Source: Druceiella hillmani
Taxonomy: Eukaryota > Arthropoda > Insecta > Lepidoptera > Hepialidae
Direction: 5' to 3'
Assembly (NCBI GenBank): GCA_039881145.1
Contig: JAYKKI010000060.1
Location: 11,742,501 to 11,806,500, forward strand
Length of the DNA stretch: 64,000 nucleotides
The notes under the pieces are model-generated. The model saw nothing but the letters and a program-made list of their open reading frames with translations, was not told the DNA's origin and did no database searches. The position numbers were made by a program, and so were the translations under genes. Shown in pieces: positions 1 to 13,471 of the stretch (its first letter is position 1; each line of letters begins with the position of its first letter).

Positions 1-1268
1 TTCTTACAGGTGAGGTAATGACAATACGTTAAAAGATATATAAAGATGTTTATAAAATTACGTAAGTCAGAACCATAAACACAAAATAAAATTTAAAAAA
101 ACAAAATATACACGTCAGATATAGCGAGGCGGTAGCGATTTGTGAAGGATAAGATATAAGTGGATATTGACGCTATATTATTTAAGTGATACGATTTTAA
201 ACGAAAAAATGTAAAATAAAAAAGGTAACCTTTATTTTTTATCTCGTCTTGAAGTATAAGCTATGTTTTTGGTCTTTGGAATACCGGCTTTTTAAACATA
301 TGAAAGTTGGCATTAAAATTTAGTACAGAGGTATTGAGGAGCGTAAAAATTAATACGAATGTGATAATGATGTAATATAAAAAAAATATACTACTCGCGA
401 ATTAAAAAGATGTTCATGTCTTCTTTCGTATAATTTATAATAGACGAAAAGCAATATTCAAAATTTTATTTAAATTCATTGAGCAAATAAACTGAATGAA
501 AAGCCAAAGGGAAATGACTACGTATTCTTACCGATTTTTTCTAGCTTTGAATAAGCATATAATATTACAATATTTCAAAATATTTTTTGCCCATATGCAT
601 ATATATATATATATTTATATGTATATAAATTTTTACTAAATATTGCAATTACAGGTTAAGCATTTAATTTTTTATTCAATATTTTCTAATAAATTTATTA
701 CCGACATGTCGCAAGTTAAAATAGAAATCCGATATTAATGTTCTTTACGACGGTACTAAAGTTATAATCAATACGGGAATAATAGATATCCCACTTCAGA
801 AGGAAAAAAATCTGGGCAATTTTTTCATTTACTTTTTACGAAATTTACGCTGCTTAAAGTAGAGCGAACTGGCAGAAATAGTCACGTAAGGAACTAATAC
901 TAGATAAATTGTTCCCGCAAACTAAATTGTGCTTCATTGACACCCAAAAACGAATATGAATCCAGAATTAAAACAGGGTATCATTTTGTTTCGTGTGTAA
1001 TGTATGGGTTGGAGTACTTAGGGACACAATATAGAGTACTTACTTTTTTTAAATATTATTTATTTCCTAAAATATGAAATGATATTTAATAATTCAAATA
1101 CTTAATATTTTTGCTTTGAAAAAATGGTAAAAAATAACACAAAATATACAAATTACACAGAGAAAGAGAGAGAGTTGAATAAAAGAGTGCTGCGCTTTTT
1201 AGCATGATAAATATATACTAATATAATCAGAAGAAATCTACATATTAAATTACGTTTAGAATTGAAGA
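1..1268. other. AT-rich intergenic sequence
   Basis: I see no coding region, RNA gene or recognisable transposon here. There is a short (AT)n run near 599-614. All reading frames are short and interrupted. Confidence 0.5.
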
Positions 1269-1269
1269 A

Positions 1270-1515
1270 ATAATGGAAGGAACTTCGTTCCTTACGGGGG
1301 TGCCCCGACCGCACAGTTTTTTTTATCTACTTTAATGCATCTAATTGACTAATTGACATATATGACGGACTTACTTCTACGAGAACAATCTCTTATACTC
1401 AATTATAACACCCGACCAACCCCGCTCGACGAACGGCCGGGAATCGAACTCGGATCTCCGTGGTACGCCGCGTCATCAAAGGCCGTATGCCTTGTGTTCA
1501 CCCAAACACCCCACT
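1270..1515 (-). mobile_element. tRNA-derived SINE-like remnant
   Basis: Read on the minus strand, 1515-1427 looks like a tRNA-derived head. There is a box-B-like GAGTTCGATTCCC near 1453-1441 and a weaker box-A-like TGGGTGAACACAAGG near 1508-1494. The segment is much richer in G+C than its surroundings, as expected for a pol III promoter region. The body would run toward 1270, where the plus strand carries two small hairpin-forming stretches (GGAACTTCGTTCC, and a GGGG...CCCC pair). No poly-A tail or target duplication was found. A decayed tRNA pseudogene is the alternative. Confidence 0.4.
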
Positions 1516-1772
1516 GCGACAACAATATTTTAATATTATTCACGAGTTTGACTATTATTCTGTCCGAACCATTTTCCTCAGAAACCGTTTCACATAAAAT
1601 ACGAATAGCATATTAATAAAGATCGTACTAAGTTACGTGTACACATATATTTCAAAGCTAAAAATAAAAACATTCACATGGAAATTAACCCAATTTTTTA
1701 TAACTTTTCTATATTGTGTATGATATCGCTTGAAAAAGTGCCATATAAGGGCTCTAAATCTATGTCTTTTAT

Positions 1773-1773
1773 G

Positions 1774-1841
<68 letters not shown>

Positions 1842-1842
1842 C

Positions 1843-1904
<62 letters not shown>
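1773..1904. repeat. (TA)n microsatellite
   Basis: About 130 bases of alternating TA with a few C/G interruptions. The reading frames across it (runs of I and Y) are artefacts of the repeat. Confidence 0.95.
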
Positions 1905-1905
<1 letters not shown>

Positions 1906-4900
1906 GATAATAATTAAAAGAGCAACTAATAACGATACCAAACTATACCTGCTTTTTCAAATTTTCTATAAACCAGAAAGATTTTTTGAATACGTCTACA
2001 AAAAGTATGCCCTACCTGTCCATGGCAGACACTGCTATAATCAAAATTACTTAATTCCAAAAATTACTCAAAACTGTGGCAGAGATTCTAAATTTCAAAG
2101 CTTTTTTATATATTCTTCATATTATGACAACTCTGAAAAATATACCATACCGTATTATGGTTTATTGAGAATACAAAGCCTAAGTGTACACGGAAAATTC
2201 GTAGTCCAAGTTCTACTGAAAATCGGCTAGTTATTTTGTTTTTCCCTGTTATACAAATTAAGCTTCTGTCGAAACAAAACCATTGATCTTAAAACATATA
2301 ACAAAATCAAATGAAACTCCAATGTAATAATTTCAATTTTCCTGTATTAACCGATATTTAATTCCAAGATTAACTCCGATTTCATGAAGTAAGATTGGAG
2401 ATAAGGTTCAGTTGTAACTTCAGTTTATTTTGCGGGAAAATACTATGGAGAGAGATTTTATTACTTTGATGTGTCAATGTCGACTTGCCAATAAATTTGA
2501 TTTAATGAAATAAATAAGTGTGAATTATATTTCTCCTCGGCCTGGTTTTCATATCACATATCATTTAAACAAACAAATAATTACACAAACGTTTTCCAAA
2601 TTAGACTATTTGTACTTAACTCCAGTATAACTTACAACTCATTATTTTCACTAAAAATTAAAAAAAAAAATTGCTATATTTTTTCCTTATAGTAGATATC
2701 AATTTAGGTTTTCATCTTTCTGCGATAGCGCTGATATAAATATTCATGGGCTATGGCCATATTAGTGAGGCAAATTTTTAAATTTTTTTCTCAAAGCCGT
2801 GTTTATATTTATACACATTTACTATTTCATGTGCAGTATATTTTCCACAACACTTATCTTCCATAGCTGCAGCCTTAGTAATATTTCAACGAAAAGCCAA
2901 GTTCTGGTTGATTCATCGCAGGACATAATTACTTTATTTTCCGCCCGCTGGAGGCGTTAAAATCTTTATGTCCCTCATCGACTCACGAGTGTTACAGTCT
3001 ATTACAGCCCTGCGAACGCTAACAACTTTAATATGTTTGTAGTTACTAAATCAACCCTGCTTTATCTTCGTCTTGACATTCTATGGAATTATGTTAATCG
3101 TTGTTACTTTTGATTTATTCATTATCCGGTTTACGTATTCGGTTTACAGTACACTTAATATTTTTAATCTTCTATGTATATGTATATTTCTATCTATATT
3201 TCACATATATATTAAATATTTACACCTAATTATATTTTTGTAACTTTTGATTTTAGTTAATATCCATAATCTGACAACTGGAAAGTATGATAAAAGATCG
3301 CTAAAACTTAAAGTTAGATAACCCACCGTGATACGATGTTGTCGACCCACAGTGGTCTTACGTAATACGTTGATGCTAAGAAACTGACTTTTCTAAATAT
3401 AATCGCAATTTTTTCATGTTGGTTATATACACCTGTCTTTTGAGAACATTTATTTTTTTATTTACTCTCTTGTTTATGTTTAGATATTGCTAGGGCTATC
3501 TTCATTATGAATATGACACTTTGTTATTGCTTTCTGTATAAATCAACGGAAAAGTTTTTTTTTCTATTTAAATATATTTTTTAAAGTTTTCGTCGGACAT
3601 TAATTTAATAAATCTATAAATTTCGATAAAATTTTGTTCATAACAAACTTACGCCTATATCTAGGTAATATTTAAACAGAGCGGCAAGTGCTATTTCTGA
3701 GCTAAGTGCGACATTATCTTTACTAAAGCAAGTGTTAATTTGATACATACGTAGTTCGTATAAATACAAGAGATATGGACAGCGATTTTTGTAATAAAAT
3801 ATAATTTTCCTTCTTTTGATAATTCAGTCATTTGCCCATCATCTTCAAACCTCTCTGTTAAGGGCTAATAACTTTATACGTTTCGTAAACTACTTATGTT
3901 CTATTTAATTTAGTAAGTAAAGTAACAAAGTGCTGGTGATTAATATGTCATCTGGTGGTACATCTACAGAAGCTACAATTCAGCTGCAATTCAAAACATC
4001 ACTACATACTGAACAAAAAAATAAAAGAAGTCTTGTAAAAATTCCGCCAAATATGTAATTTGTTTCCTTATTTCACATCAGCATATTTTTTTCTGGCACA
4101 ACAAGCTCTTTTAAATGATCAAAATAAGATTTAAAAAATCGACAAAATACGTATCAGACATACATAACTGATTACATTGTTATTATTTGTGGTGAAAATT
4201 AAATTAATATATTTTATGTCTACAATTAAAAAAAATTAAAGTCATTATTTAAAAGCTCCAGGATAATATGCAAAACATAAAACTAAAAATGAAGTTGTAT
4301 ACCTATATCTTACCCGGCTCAAATGCTACATATTTAAATTCATAACTTCTATTAAATTAAGCAAAGTCTTTTATTCGTAATTAAATTTAAGAGCAAGACA
4401 TTATCACAAATAAAAGGGTATTGAATAATTCTGTCTAGAAAAGTCACATATAGAATCGATATGAATAAAATATAAATAAAAACTCACACATATCCTACGT
4501 AAAGTTCGTCTGACTCCCTTATTATTTTATTGAGCTAGTCGACCCTCAACTCTCAAAGTGAATGAATTGTTCCTATGAGAATCTTCAGGGAAATTAATTG
4601 AAGTTATGTCAGTGTTATTTCCATAAGACGAAGTTCATTTATTCTCCAAGTTAATCACAATTTATTGGCGCAAAATATAAATTATCAGAAAAATACTAGT
4701 TAAATGTTGCTTATTATTCTAAGATTTTACGTTACAATAGCAAAGACTTAATGATAAGTTACAGATTAAAGAAAATATATTAATAAAGCAAAAGAGTTCA
4801 TTTTAACTATATTAAAATATAATTAAAGATTAATGAATACTTGTGGCAATATTATAGTAATTAACTTAATCTTCAACATTTTCAGTGCCTCTGGTTGCAG

Positions 4901-5671
4901 CTAATATTCTTTCAATTATGGCCAGAGCATAAAAGTTATTAAATTTACTGCTTTCTCTACTTTACTTTGTACGAATCATCATTTTCATACATGCATTTTT
5001 ATGCGAAAATGAATTTATGTGAAAATTATTTTATGCACTTCGTGCCAAATTTTAAAACTAAACGTCTCCCAATATCTCTGTTTAACTTTTACTTTGTAAC
5101 ATTAGAAATATCAGTCAATAATATGACAATATAATTTTCATTATATTTAAACATATGTTTTATTTAAATGAAGGTTTGTTGGATTTTAGTTTTAGTTTGG
5201 TAGATTAAGGAAAGGATTCGGTGTTTTCAAAATAAACATACATGGCAAAAGTTTGCAAAAGTTTGTGAAACTTTCAACTCATTATGGTGGAGGTAAATCC
5301 AAACGTGCAATCTCTGCTAGTATTGTTTTTTTTTCATTTATATGCACCATATTACTGATTAATTCAAGAAAAAATCTGATCAGTCATTTCGATAAACAAA
5401 TTTCGCTATGGTTCCATTGAATTTTAAACCAATTTAAATATTATAAAAATGATAAAAATATTTCCAACTGACGAATCTAAATTTGAAATGTTTGGTTGAA
5501 AACGTTGCCTTTAAGCTTAAGGAAGGGTTAAAAAACTACCAATACCGACGGTAAAGCATAGGGTTAATTCGTTAATTCCATAACGTTTAGAGCTAGTTCT
5601 TTAGTAAAGGCATGAGTGAAATGATAACAACTGATCGAGTAATAATATTAAGACCCAAAATGAATGTATGT

Positions 5672-5675
<4 letters not shown>
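1905..5675. other. AT-rich intergenic sequence
   Basis: No gene or element is recognised. The only structured item is a 40-bp segment at 2444-2483 that recurs at 10061-10100, listed separately. Confidence 0.5.
2444..2483 (+). repeat. 40-bp dispersed repeat, copy 1
   Basis: The segment starting TATGGAGAGAGATTTTATTA and ending TGTCAATGTCGA matches 10061-10100 with two mismatches in 40 bases. The flanks do not match, so these look like surviving pieces of one dispersed element. The family is unknown. Confidence 0.6.
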
Positions 5676-5768
<93 letters not shown>

Positions 5769-5784
5769 TATATATTTATATATA
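5676..5784. repeat. (TA)n microsatellite
   Basis: About 110 bases of TA repeat. It abuts the LINE remnant that follows, which starts abruptly at its edge. Confidence 0.95.
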
Positions 5785-5787
5785 AAG

Positions 5788-6610
5788 CCAGGGTTTCTCT
5801 ACTTTTCACGATTTTGGTTGCGCGGTGAAAACTGCGCGTTGTTTATTATTTGCGAAAGACATGAAACATTCTATAGTCGTCAAGGATGCAGAGGTTGACG
5901 AAGAGTTGCAGCGTCACATCGACGTCTTCCTTGAGTGGAGTGCAGCAAGCAGCTTACGACCTAACGCAAGCAAATGTTCAATAGTGCATTACAGCCGAGC
6001 ACACATTTATATTAAATAAGAATACACGGTCAGCGGAATCCTACTGCATCGTCTGTATGAGGTCGTTGATTTGGGAGTCAGATTTGTTTCGCGGTTGACG
6101 TTTTGCGAGCATATGGCGAATATAGAAAAAACTTATTTCGGGGACTTGAATTCGTGTCAAATAATTGAAAAGATTTTTTTTCTATGTCATCAGTTTGTCT
6201 GCTGTACATTTCATCGGTGTAGAGCCTATTAGAATCCGGCTCCATTATTTGGATCCCAAACAAAGCCAAGCACAGGTTGATGGCTGAAGGTGTGCAAAAG
6301 ACATTCTTCAGATATCTGTTTATGATTTTCTATCGATCTATTTTCTATCGATTTCCTCTTGTATACGCTAAGATTCCATTTCTTGGAACTCAGAAGAGAC
6401 GTCGCGCTTATGAAATTTACATTTCTGTTATTAAAGGAAAATTTCTTTGCTTTGTATTATAAACTTTAATCTTTCTTACTTGACAATTTTCTGCACCACC
6501 TGTTTTCTATACCACCCATTAGAACCGAATTATACCGGAACTCCCCAGTTTCCCGCAGTATTCAACTGCTCAAGCACTTGAAGTCGCTCCAGAGTGTTAT
6601 TTATTATTGA
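5788..6610 (+). pseudogene. Non-LTR retrotransposon (jockey-like) reverse transcriptase, decayed C-terminal part
   Basis: The plus-strand frame 5825-6017 reads like the RT palm region of a jockey-type LINE. CLLFAKDMKHS corresponds to the C-LFADDMK catalytic motif, followed by ELQRHIDVFLEWS and LRPNASKCSIVHYSR, which match the usual spacing after the active site. One active-site Asp is replaced by Lys (FAKD), so the enzyme would be dead. Shifting frame, YTVSGILL and VVDLGVRF (about 6025-6085) match the segment after the palm, and pieces to about 6600 (LFSIPPIRTELYRNSPVSRS) match a LINE C-terminus. Several frameshifts and stops are present. The 5' part is missing, as in most LINE insertions. 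The exact clade is uncertain. Confidence 0.7.
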
Positions 6611-7689
<1,079 letters not shown>

Positions 7690-8178
7690 TGTCGACGCCG
7701 TGGAAATAACGCAACAAAAGCGCATTCTGCGGCATTCGCTTAAAACATCTGTTTATCATCTGTTGATATATTATCGCCGTTCGTGTTCTAACAAAGAAAT
7801 GGAGACGCGGGTGACAGTTTTTTGTTGCCGAACGTAGCCGTGGGCCCACGTGAAAGGGATATGTCGAGAGGAGTACGGCAAGCTTGACCTGGCGCAGCAA
7901 AGAGATTTCTTTGTGATGATTTTTGGAATCACTTAATTTTGGGATCTTGACGCGATCACATGCGGCCAAAGGATCCGTTTACCTGACTCTGCCATTGGAG
8001 AATACATTTTGTTTAAAAGTGTATACTAAATAGTTTTTAAAACTGTTTAACCTGGGTTATAATTACCTTGTAGTGTTAAAATTTCAATTTAATAATTAAA
8101 GACTATACGAGTGTCTTACCATTCGTACGTGTTTCCCTGCCCAAAAATATAAACTGAACATGGTACCCGTGGTGCGTG
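7690..8178 (+). mobile_element. Possible solo LTR with adjoining primer-binding site
   Basis: This block has higher G+C than its flanks. It starts TGTCGACGCC and ends at 8160 with ...AAACTGAACA, the TG...CA ends expected of an LTR. TGGTACCCGTGGTGCG follows immediately at 8161, and a TGG start next to the LTR is what a tRNA-primed binding site looks like. A poly-A signal variant ATTAAA lies at 8095-8100, where the R region would be. A length of about 470 bp suits an LTR. No gag/pol sequence follows: a TG run and AT-rich DNA begin at once. No second LTR was seen, so this is an inference from end structure only. Confidence 0.3.
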
Positions 8179-8264
8179 TGTGTGTGTATTTGTCTGCATT
8201 TTCTAAGATAGTATTACTGATGTTAACATAGTTTTTAATTTTACTTAATATTTTTGTCTTGTTA

Positions 8265-8335
8265 TATACTTATTATTATTATTATTATCTATATCTATTA
8301 TATACTTATTATTATTATTATATAATTATTATTAT
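8265..8335. repeat. (TAT)n / (TTA)n simple repeat
   Basis: Two runs of TTATTATTA separated by a short TATATC segment. Confidence 0.85.
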
Positions 8336-8820
8336 CTTTTTTTATTTTAATTTTGGATCAATTAGAATTGCCCCACTAAATTTTCGGCAAATCTTAAATT
8401 ATTTAGGTATACTTCGTCAACTATTTTTTTCCTCATTTTATAGTGTTTATTGTGGTTTACCTTTTCCTTAATTATGTCATTTGACGCAGTCAAGCAGAAA
8501 CGACACAGTCAAAGTATCAAAAACCAATTGAAGACTGTCAGAAGTTTTTTATTTCTTGCAAATAGACTTTGGATCATAAGATAAACGACGCGCAAGACAA
8601 AAGTTGTATCCAATTAAATGTGATATTTAATTTTCGACGGTGCATTATTTTTCTTTGCTAATTATTGCTAAATCCCGGATAGTGATCATCAATTCACAGT
8701 TAATACCTAAACTAAAGAACCAACTCTTCTAGTCTTGTACATTTTAATGTGTAACAAAATAATTAATTTAGTTAACATTTAAAAATAATATTCGTAAAAT
8801 ATTTAAATGTACCGTTAAAA

Positions 8821-9528
8821 TTGTATACTACTAAAAATTTTTTTAAATATTAGTAGAACCCGCATGTCAAGGTACCTAGTATTTTCTTCATCACTTAATA
8901 TTTTCTTCAAACTACTTACCAACAATTTTGTTTAAAAAAATTTAATTTTGAAAAGATGGAAATAAATAAGGAGGGATTCAAGTTACGAGAAATTTTATTG
9001 TATACTACTAAACATTTTTTTAAATACGAGTAGAACACGCATGTCAAGGTACCTAGTATTTTCTTCAACACTTAATATTTTCTTCAAACTACTTACCAAC
9101 AATTTTGTTTAAAAAAATTTAATTTTGAAAAGATGGAAATAAATAAGGAGGGATTCAAGTTACGAGAAATTTTATTGTATACCACTAGACATTTTTTTAA
9201 ATACGAGTAGAACCCGCATGTCTAGGTACCTAGTATTTTCTTCATCACTTTATATTTTCTTCAAACTACTTACCAACAATTTTGTTTAAAAAAATTTAAT
9301 TTTGAAAAGATGGAAATAAATAAGGAGGGATTCAAGTTACGAGAAATTTTATTGTATACCACTAGACATTTTTTTAAATACGAGTAGAACCCTCATGTCT
9401 AGGTACCTAGTATTTTCTTCATCACTTTATATTTTCTTCAAACTACTTACCAACAATTTTGTTTAAAAAAATTTAATTTTGAAAAGATGGAAATAAATAA
9501 GGAGGGCTTCAAGTTACGACAAATTTGA
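8821..9528 (+). repeat. Tandem array, four 177-bp units
   Basis: Units begin with TTGTATACTACTA or its variants at 8821, 8998, 9175 and 9352, so the period is exactly 177. Each contains GTAGAACCCGCATGTC, GGTACCTAGTATTTTCTTC and a common end GGAGGGATTCAAGTTACGA. The copies are nearly identical; the first and last differ most at their outer edges. No reading frame runs through the unit. This is a young minisatellite of unknown origin. Confidence 0.9.
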
Positions 9529-9772
9529 AGTATTTATTCATTTACATGATTTAAGTAATAAGTAAGTGTAAACAAAATAGCTTAATGTAATTAATATAAG
9601 ATATAGCATTATCTATGGAAAAAAGGGTGTCATAATAAAATACACTCGAACATTTTTGTAATTAATAACATTAAATCTAATTAGAGAGACCATCTTCTAA
9701 TAGTTCTTTCTTTTTTGACCAGGAAGCAAAGGAATCAAATAAATAGTCACTATAATTCCTTGAATCCACCTT

Positions 9773-9831
<59 letters not shown>

Positions 9832-10060
9832 CTTTATCTACACGTAGATAATATTTTCGCATTTTTTATAAATAAATAATTTACAGAACCCTGAATCATT
9901 GGTGCGTTCTTTCAATTTACCTTACTTTATTTTATTGATACAAAGGGTTAAAATACAAATTGTTTTAAGGTTAAGTGAAACTCTAGACTATATTAAAATC
10001 TGTTGATATTAGAAATTATAAAATTCTGAACTGTAATAAAGCTAATAATTATATATATAT

Positions 10061-10100
10061 TATGGACAGAGATTTTACTACTTTGATGTGTCAATGTCGA
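10061..10100 (+). repeat. 40-bp dispersed repeat, copy 2
   Basis: Matches 2444-2483 with two mismatches. It sits right after a short TATATATAT run. Confidence 0.6.
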
Positions 10101-10477
10101 TGAAAGTAATATATTGCATATACTTAGCATTTCGATTCGATTTCAAATTAATATAAGTTTGAAATTCCATACACAATTTTTTTAAACTTTGCAAGAAACT
10201 CAGACACGTGTACAATTTTTTTTGTAAATGTAAATGAAATGAGGGAAAAATAAGCCAAAATATGAGACGAACACGATAAAAGATTCAAGTCGTAATTAAA
10301 AATTCTTGAACTAAATTTTAACTTATTTTCTGAAAAGGTACAAACTATTAATTAACTTTCCAATTCAAACGCATAATTTAATAACATGAATTTGACAAAG
10401 CTTTTAGTTTACAGTCGATTATAAAAGCAACATTTTAATGAATTTGTTCTAGAATCAAGCCAGAAACCAAATTTTAT

Positions 10478-10522
10478 TACCTAGCATTTTTCACATACGT
10501 GTCCTCTCCAAAATGCTAGGTA
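10478..10522. repeat. Short inverted repeat, 13-bp arms
   Basis: TACCTAGCATTTT (10478-10490) and its exact complement AAAATGCTAGGTA (10510-10522) are separated by 19 bases. The function is unknown. Confidence 0.7.
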
Positions 10523-10836
10523 TAGTTTGTACGGAACAAGCATTTGTGAAAGCCTTTCATGGACTCCTGATTAATCGGTTGATTGATTATTGTTTTAATC
10601 TGTACCGAAATATTCATATTATTAACAAACGAACCATGTGATTATTTTAGTTTATGAGAAATGAATTCTACTTCGGTTATTTAATTATAGTGCTTCTAAA
10701 ATTTGATCAGTAACCTGTAATACAAAACGTTTGTGAGGAATATTTAAGTGTGCAGTAATAAGTCTTTGTGATGCAAGGGATGACGTGTTTGACTTATGAT
10801 TTTTTCACCTCATAAAAAAATTCTTTAGTCGTCTTT

Positions 10837-10890
<54 letters not shown>

Positions 10891-11222
10891 TGATAAATTT
10901 TAAATCTACATAAGTTTCTTGACGATATATGTTTCTCTGGCAGTCGCTGCGTAGTTTTTAGGAGAAAAAGAAAGGAGTTACTTTCTAAATACATTTGATT
11001 TCATACTACATAATCAAATTTATTGAAGAAAAAAATAAAGTTTTCATTTGTTTTATGCATTCTGTATATATTGTATATAAATTTCCGTTTGTAGAATAAG
11101 TTACGTAAATGTGAGTGATAATTTGACATGTTAAAAATTGATTTAAATGTTTTCCTTTAAGAGTTGTAAATTCATCGGCCTTTGAAGAATGTAAATATTT
11201 TCAGATGAAGTTATCGAAGTTT

Positions 11223-11327
<105 letters not shown>

Positions 11328-11418
11328 AATACAATTTCTTTATGAAAACCAATTTTATAAATTTCCTATCATTTTATTATAATTTATTATTATATATATA
11401 ATTTTATTTATTATATAT

Positions 11419-11464
11419 ACTATCTCTGGAAAGTGAAATAAAAATTTCACTTTCCAGAGATAGT
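11419..11464. repeat. Perfect 21-bp hairpin, 4-base loop
   Basis: ACTATCTCTGGAAAGTGAAA plus T (11419-11439) is followed by AAAA and then the exact complement (11444-11464). No mismatch is present, so the structure is either recent or maintained. Confidence 0.9.
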
Positions 11465-12270
11465 TGTTCGCTAAAATCTTTTATATTTTGTTTATAGTAA
11501 TTACATCTATAATGTTCTAAGTCCTTATTAATTTTATTAAATTTGTACATTATAAAGTACTTTAAATGTTTTATTAAGCGAAAGGTTCTTGCTTTAGTGG
11601 GCAAATCGAAAATTTTTAAAATTTTTTCCATGGCTTGATCTCAAAATATTTTATTACAAGATGGATATAACTCCTGTCGTATAGTAATTTTAATGTAGGT
11701 TCATATTTTCTAAATAAATGTGGATTTTTGTCAAAACAAATATGAAATCTTTTATTGAATCGCATTAAAAGCATCTACTATTCAGATTATTTTGCAGGAG
11801 ACTTACTTTTACAAAAAAAATACTGACATATCCATCTGATAAATAGTATGATATTTTTTTTTACATAATAACTTCTTTAGTTTGTTTTCAAGCTTTATAT
11901 TTTGTAGTCATCTTATCATATTGCGCACATCTTACTCATGTGCTAAACATTTGCAATGTAATTATTAATTGCCTAGCATAAATAAATGATGTCAGATAAT
12001 AAATGTTAAGTAGACTAACGGTCATGCATACGCGTTCATACAAACACACACACGTATGCACGTACGTACATATCTTCAAAGTCGGCGAAATTATCTGGAA
12101 ATTCAAAACTCTAGACCGTTGACTTGAATCTAACACTCGTAAACTCGTATAGCGAGTTTATTAATTGTCAACCTAACATAATTTTCATTCAAGGGATGAG
12201 AATTACAATAATCGACCTGTAGACTTTAGGGGAGGGGAAGGCGCGATTAATACAGCGCGTAACGTGAATC
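11465..12270. other. Intergenic, no gene recognised
   Basis: A minus-strand frame of 75 codons at 11631-11404 is rich in K, N, Y and I and overlaps the hairpin. It matches nothing I know and is probably chance. From about 12210 the G+C and CpG content rises. Confidence 0.4.
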
Positions 12271-12380
12271 ATGCTACTACCTTTATCAATAGTCCTGCTA
12301 CATGAAAACCGGTTGCTCGAGGGAATGCACGTCGAGGGACGGGTTGACAAGCCAATAGGCGCCAGCCTGCTAACGTATAG
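12271..12380 (+). CDS. Candidate exon 1 of an unknown small protein (speculative)
   Basis: An ATG at 12271, preceded in frame by a stop two codons upstream, opens a frame starting MLLPLSIVLLHENR that runs 110 bases. It ends at a consensus splice donor, TATAG followed by GTGAGTACAT at 12381. The region is markedly richer in C+G and CpG than its flanks. Joined to the exon at 13472 it gives an uninterrupted frame of about 92 residues. The hydrophobic start could be a short signal peptide, but it is followed early by charged residues. I recognise no family. An open frame of this size in a GC-rich patch can occur by chance, and a noncoding exon is equally possible. Confidence 0.25.
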
Positions 12381-12479
12381 GTGAGTACATATATAACAAA
12401 AACGTAAAGGCTATTTAGTAAATTTTGGGTTATTTTTTATCCAATCAATTAACCTGTCGGAAAATATGATTATGCCCTT

Positions 12480-12839
12480 ATTCATCTTGCTCTCCAATAT
12501 TCATCTTACCCGATTTGATATTTGTTCACTTTTTTTTACACAGGTGATTTAAAATTAAAAAAGATAGTCGAAAAGTAGTTATTAGACAGAAGAAAAGGTT
12601 AGAGAAAAAAAAGTTTCTTGGCTGTGGACAGACAAGCGGAACATCGATTCGAACATCAGCTAATTAATACAATATACCATTTAGCACTTTGTTAAGATAT
12701 TACAAAAACAATCTAGAACCAAACATTTGGGTAGGTTCAAACCAGTGTTTCCTGTGAAAGAATAAATGGTATTAAAAAAATAACTTGAGTCAATTTGTCC
12801 GATGCCATGAGTCAACTTACCCGATAGGGCAAGATGAAT
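12480..12839. repeat. Repeated TTCATCTTGCCC/TTACCCGAT motifs, possible MITE
   Basis: ATTCATCTTGCTCT (12480) and ATTCATCTTACCCGAT (12499) are answered by CTTACCCGAT (12816) and the inverted AGGGCAAGATGAAT (12826-12839). Direct and inverted copies about 340 bases apart suggest the ends of a small decayed transposon. It would lie in the intron of the candidate gene at 12271-13640. The evidence is weak. Confidence 0.25.
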
Positions 12840-13471
12840 CAAATCAAAGAATTGATTTGTTGATCTCTTATTGGAATTGTGGTTAAAATTATTTTTATTT
12901 GTTTGGTTAATCAAGCCTAATAAAGGTAATTTTACGAAAAAGATATTCTACCATATCACTTATTCCTACGTATTTTTTGAAGTAGAGTGAAATTTTAAGA
13001 TTCGTCACACAAAAGTTACAGTATGAAGTTGCAGCGGTTGCAGTCTCGAAACAAAAGCTATTGGCACCATCGTCGCCTCTGTTCACTGTTTTCATATTCA
13101 TAGTATTTATCCACATGTTTCTAGTGTCTACATTCACACACGTGTTTTAGTTTCATATAAGTCCAATTTATATATGTGCTGATAAATTATATTCAGTAGT
13201 GATTTAAATTCAATATTTTGATTAATATATTTACTATTCGTAAATATTAGTGAAAAAATTGTGTTTATAGACTTTTTCAAGTGCTCCAATATAATTGAGG
13301 TTATCTATCCGTATGTATTACTTAATGATGCCAAAGAAGTATAACTTCTCACGCGCGTACATAAGTACACACACCTTTCTTTTTTTCAATCATTGTAGTT
13401 AGGTGAACTATTTTGACCTCCCCTCGATTATATCCTTAATAACAATTTTTATTAATTTACTTCATATTTAG

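Larger units (their letters stand above)
9529..11222. other. AT-rich intergenic sequence with microsatellites
   Basis: No gene is seen. It holds (TA)n runs at 9773-9831 and 10841-10888, the second copy of the 40-bp repeat at 10061-10100, and a hairpin at 10478-10522. Confidence 0.5.

Noticed and set aside
1678..2230. Overlapping plus-strand frames of 75 and 166 codons
   Set aside because: Their bulk is I/Y runs encoded by the (TA)n tract; the rest has no recognisable protein content.
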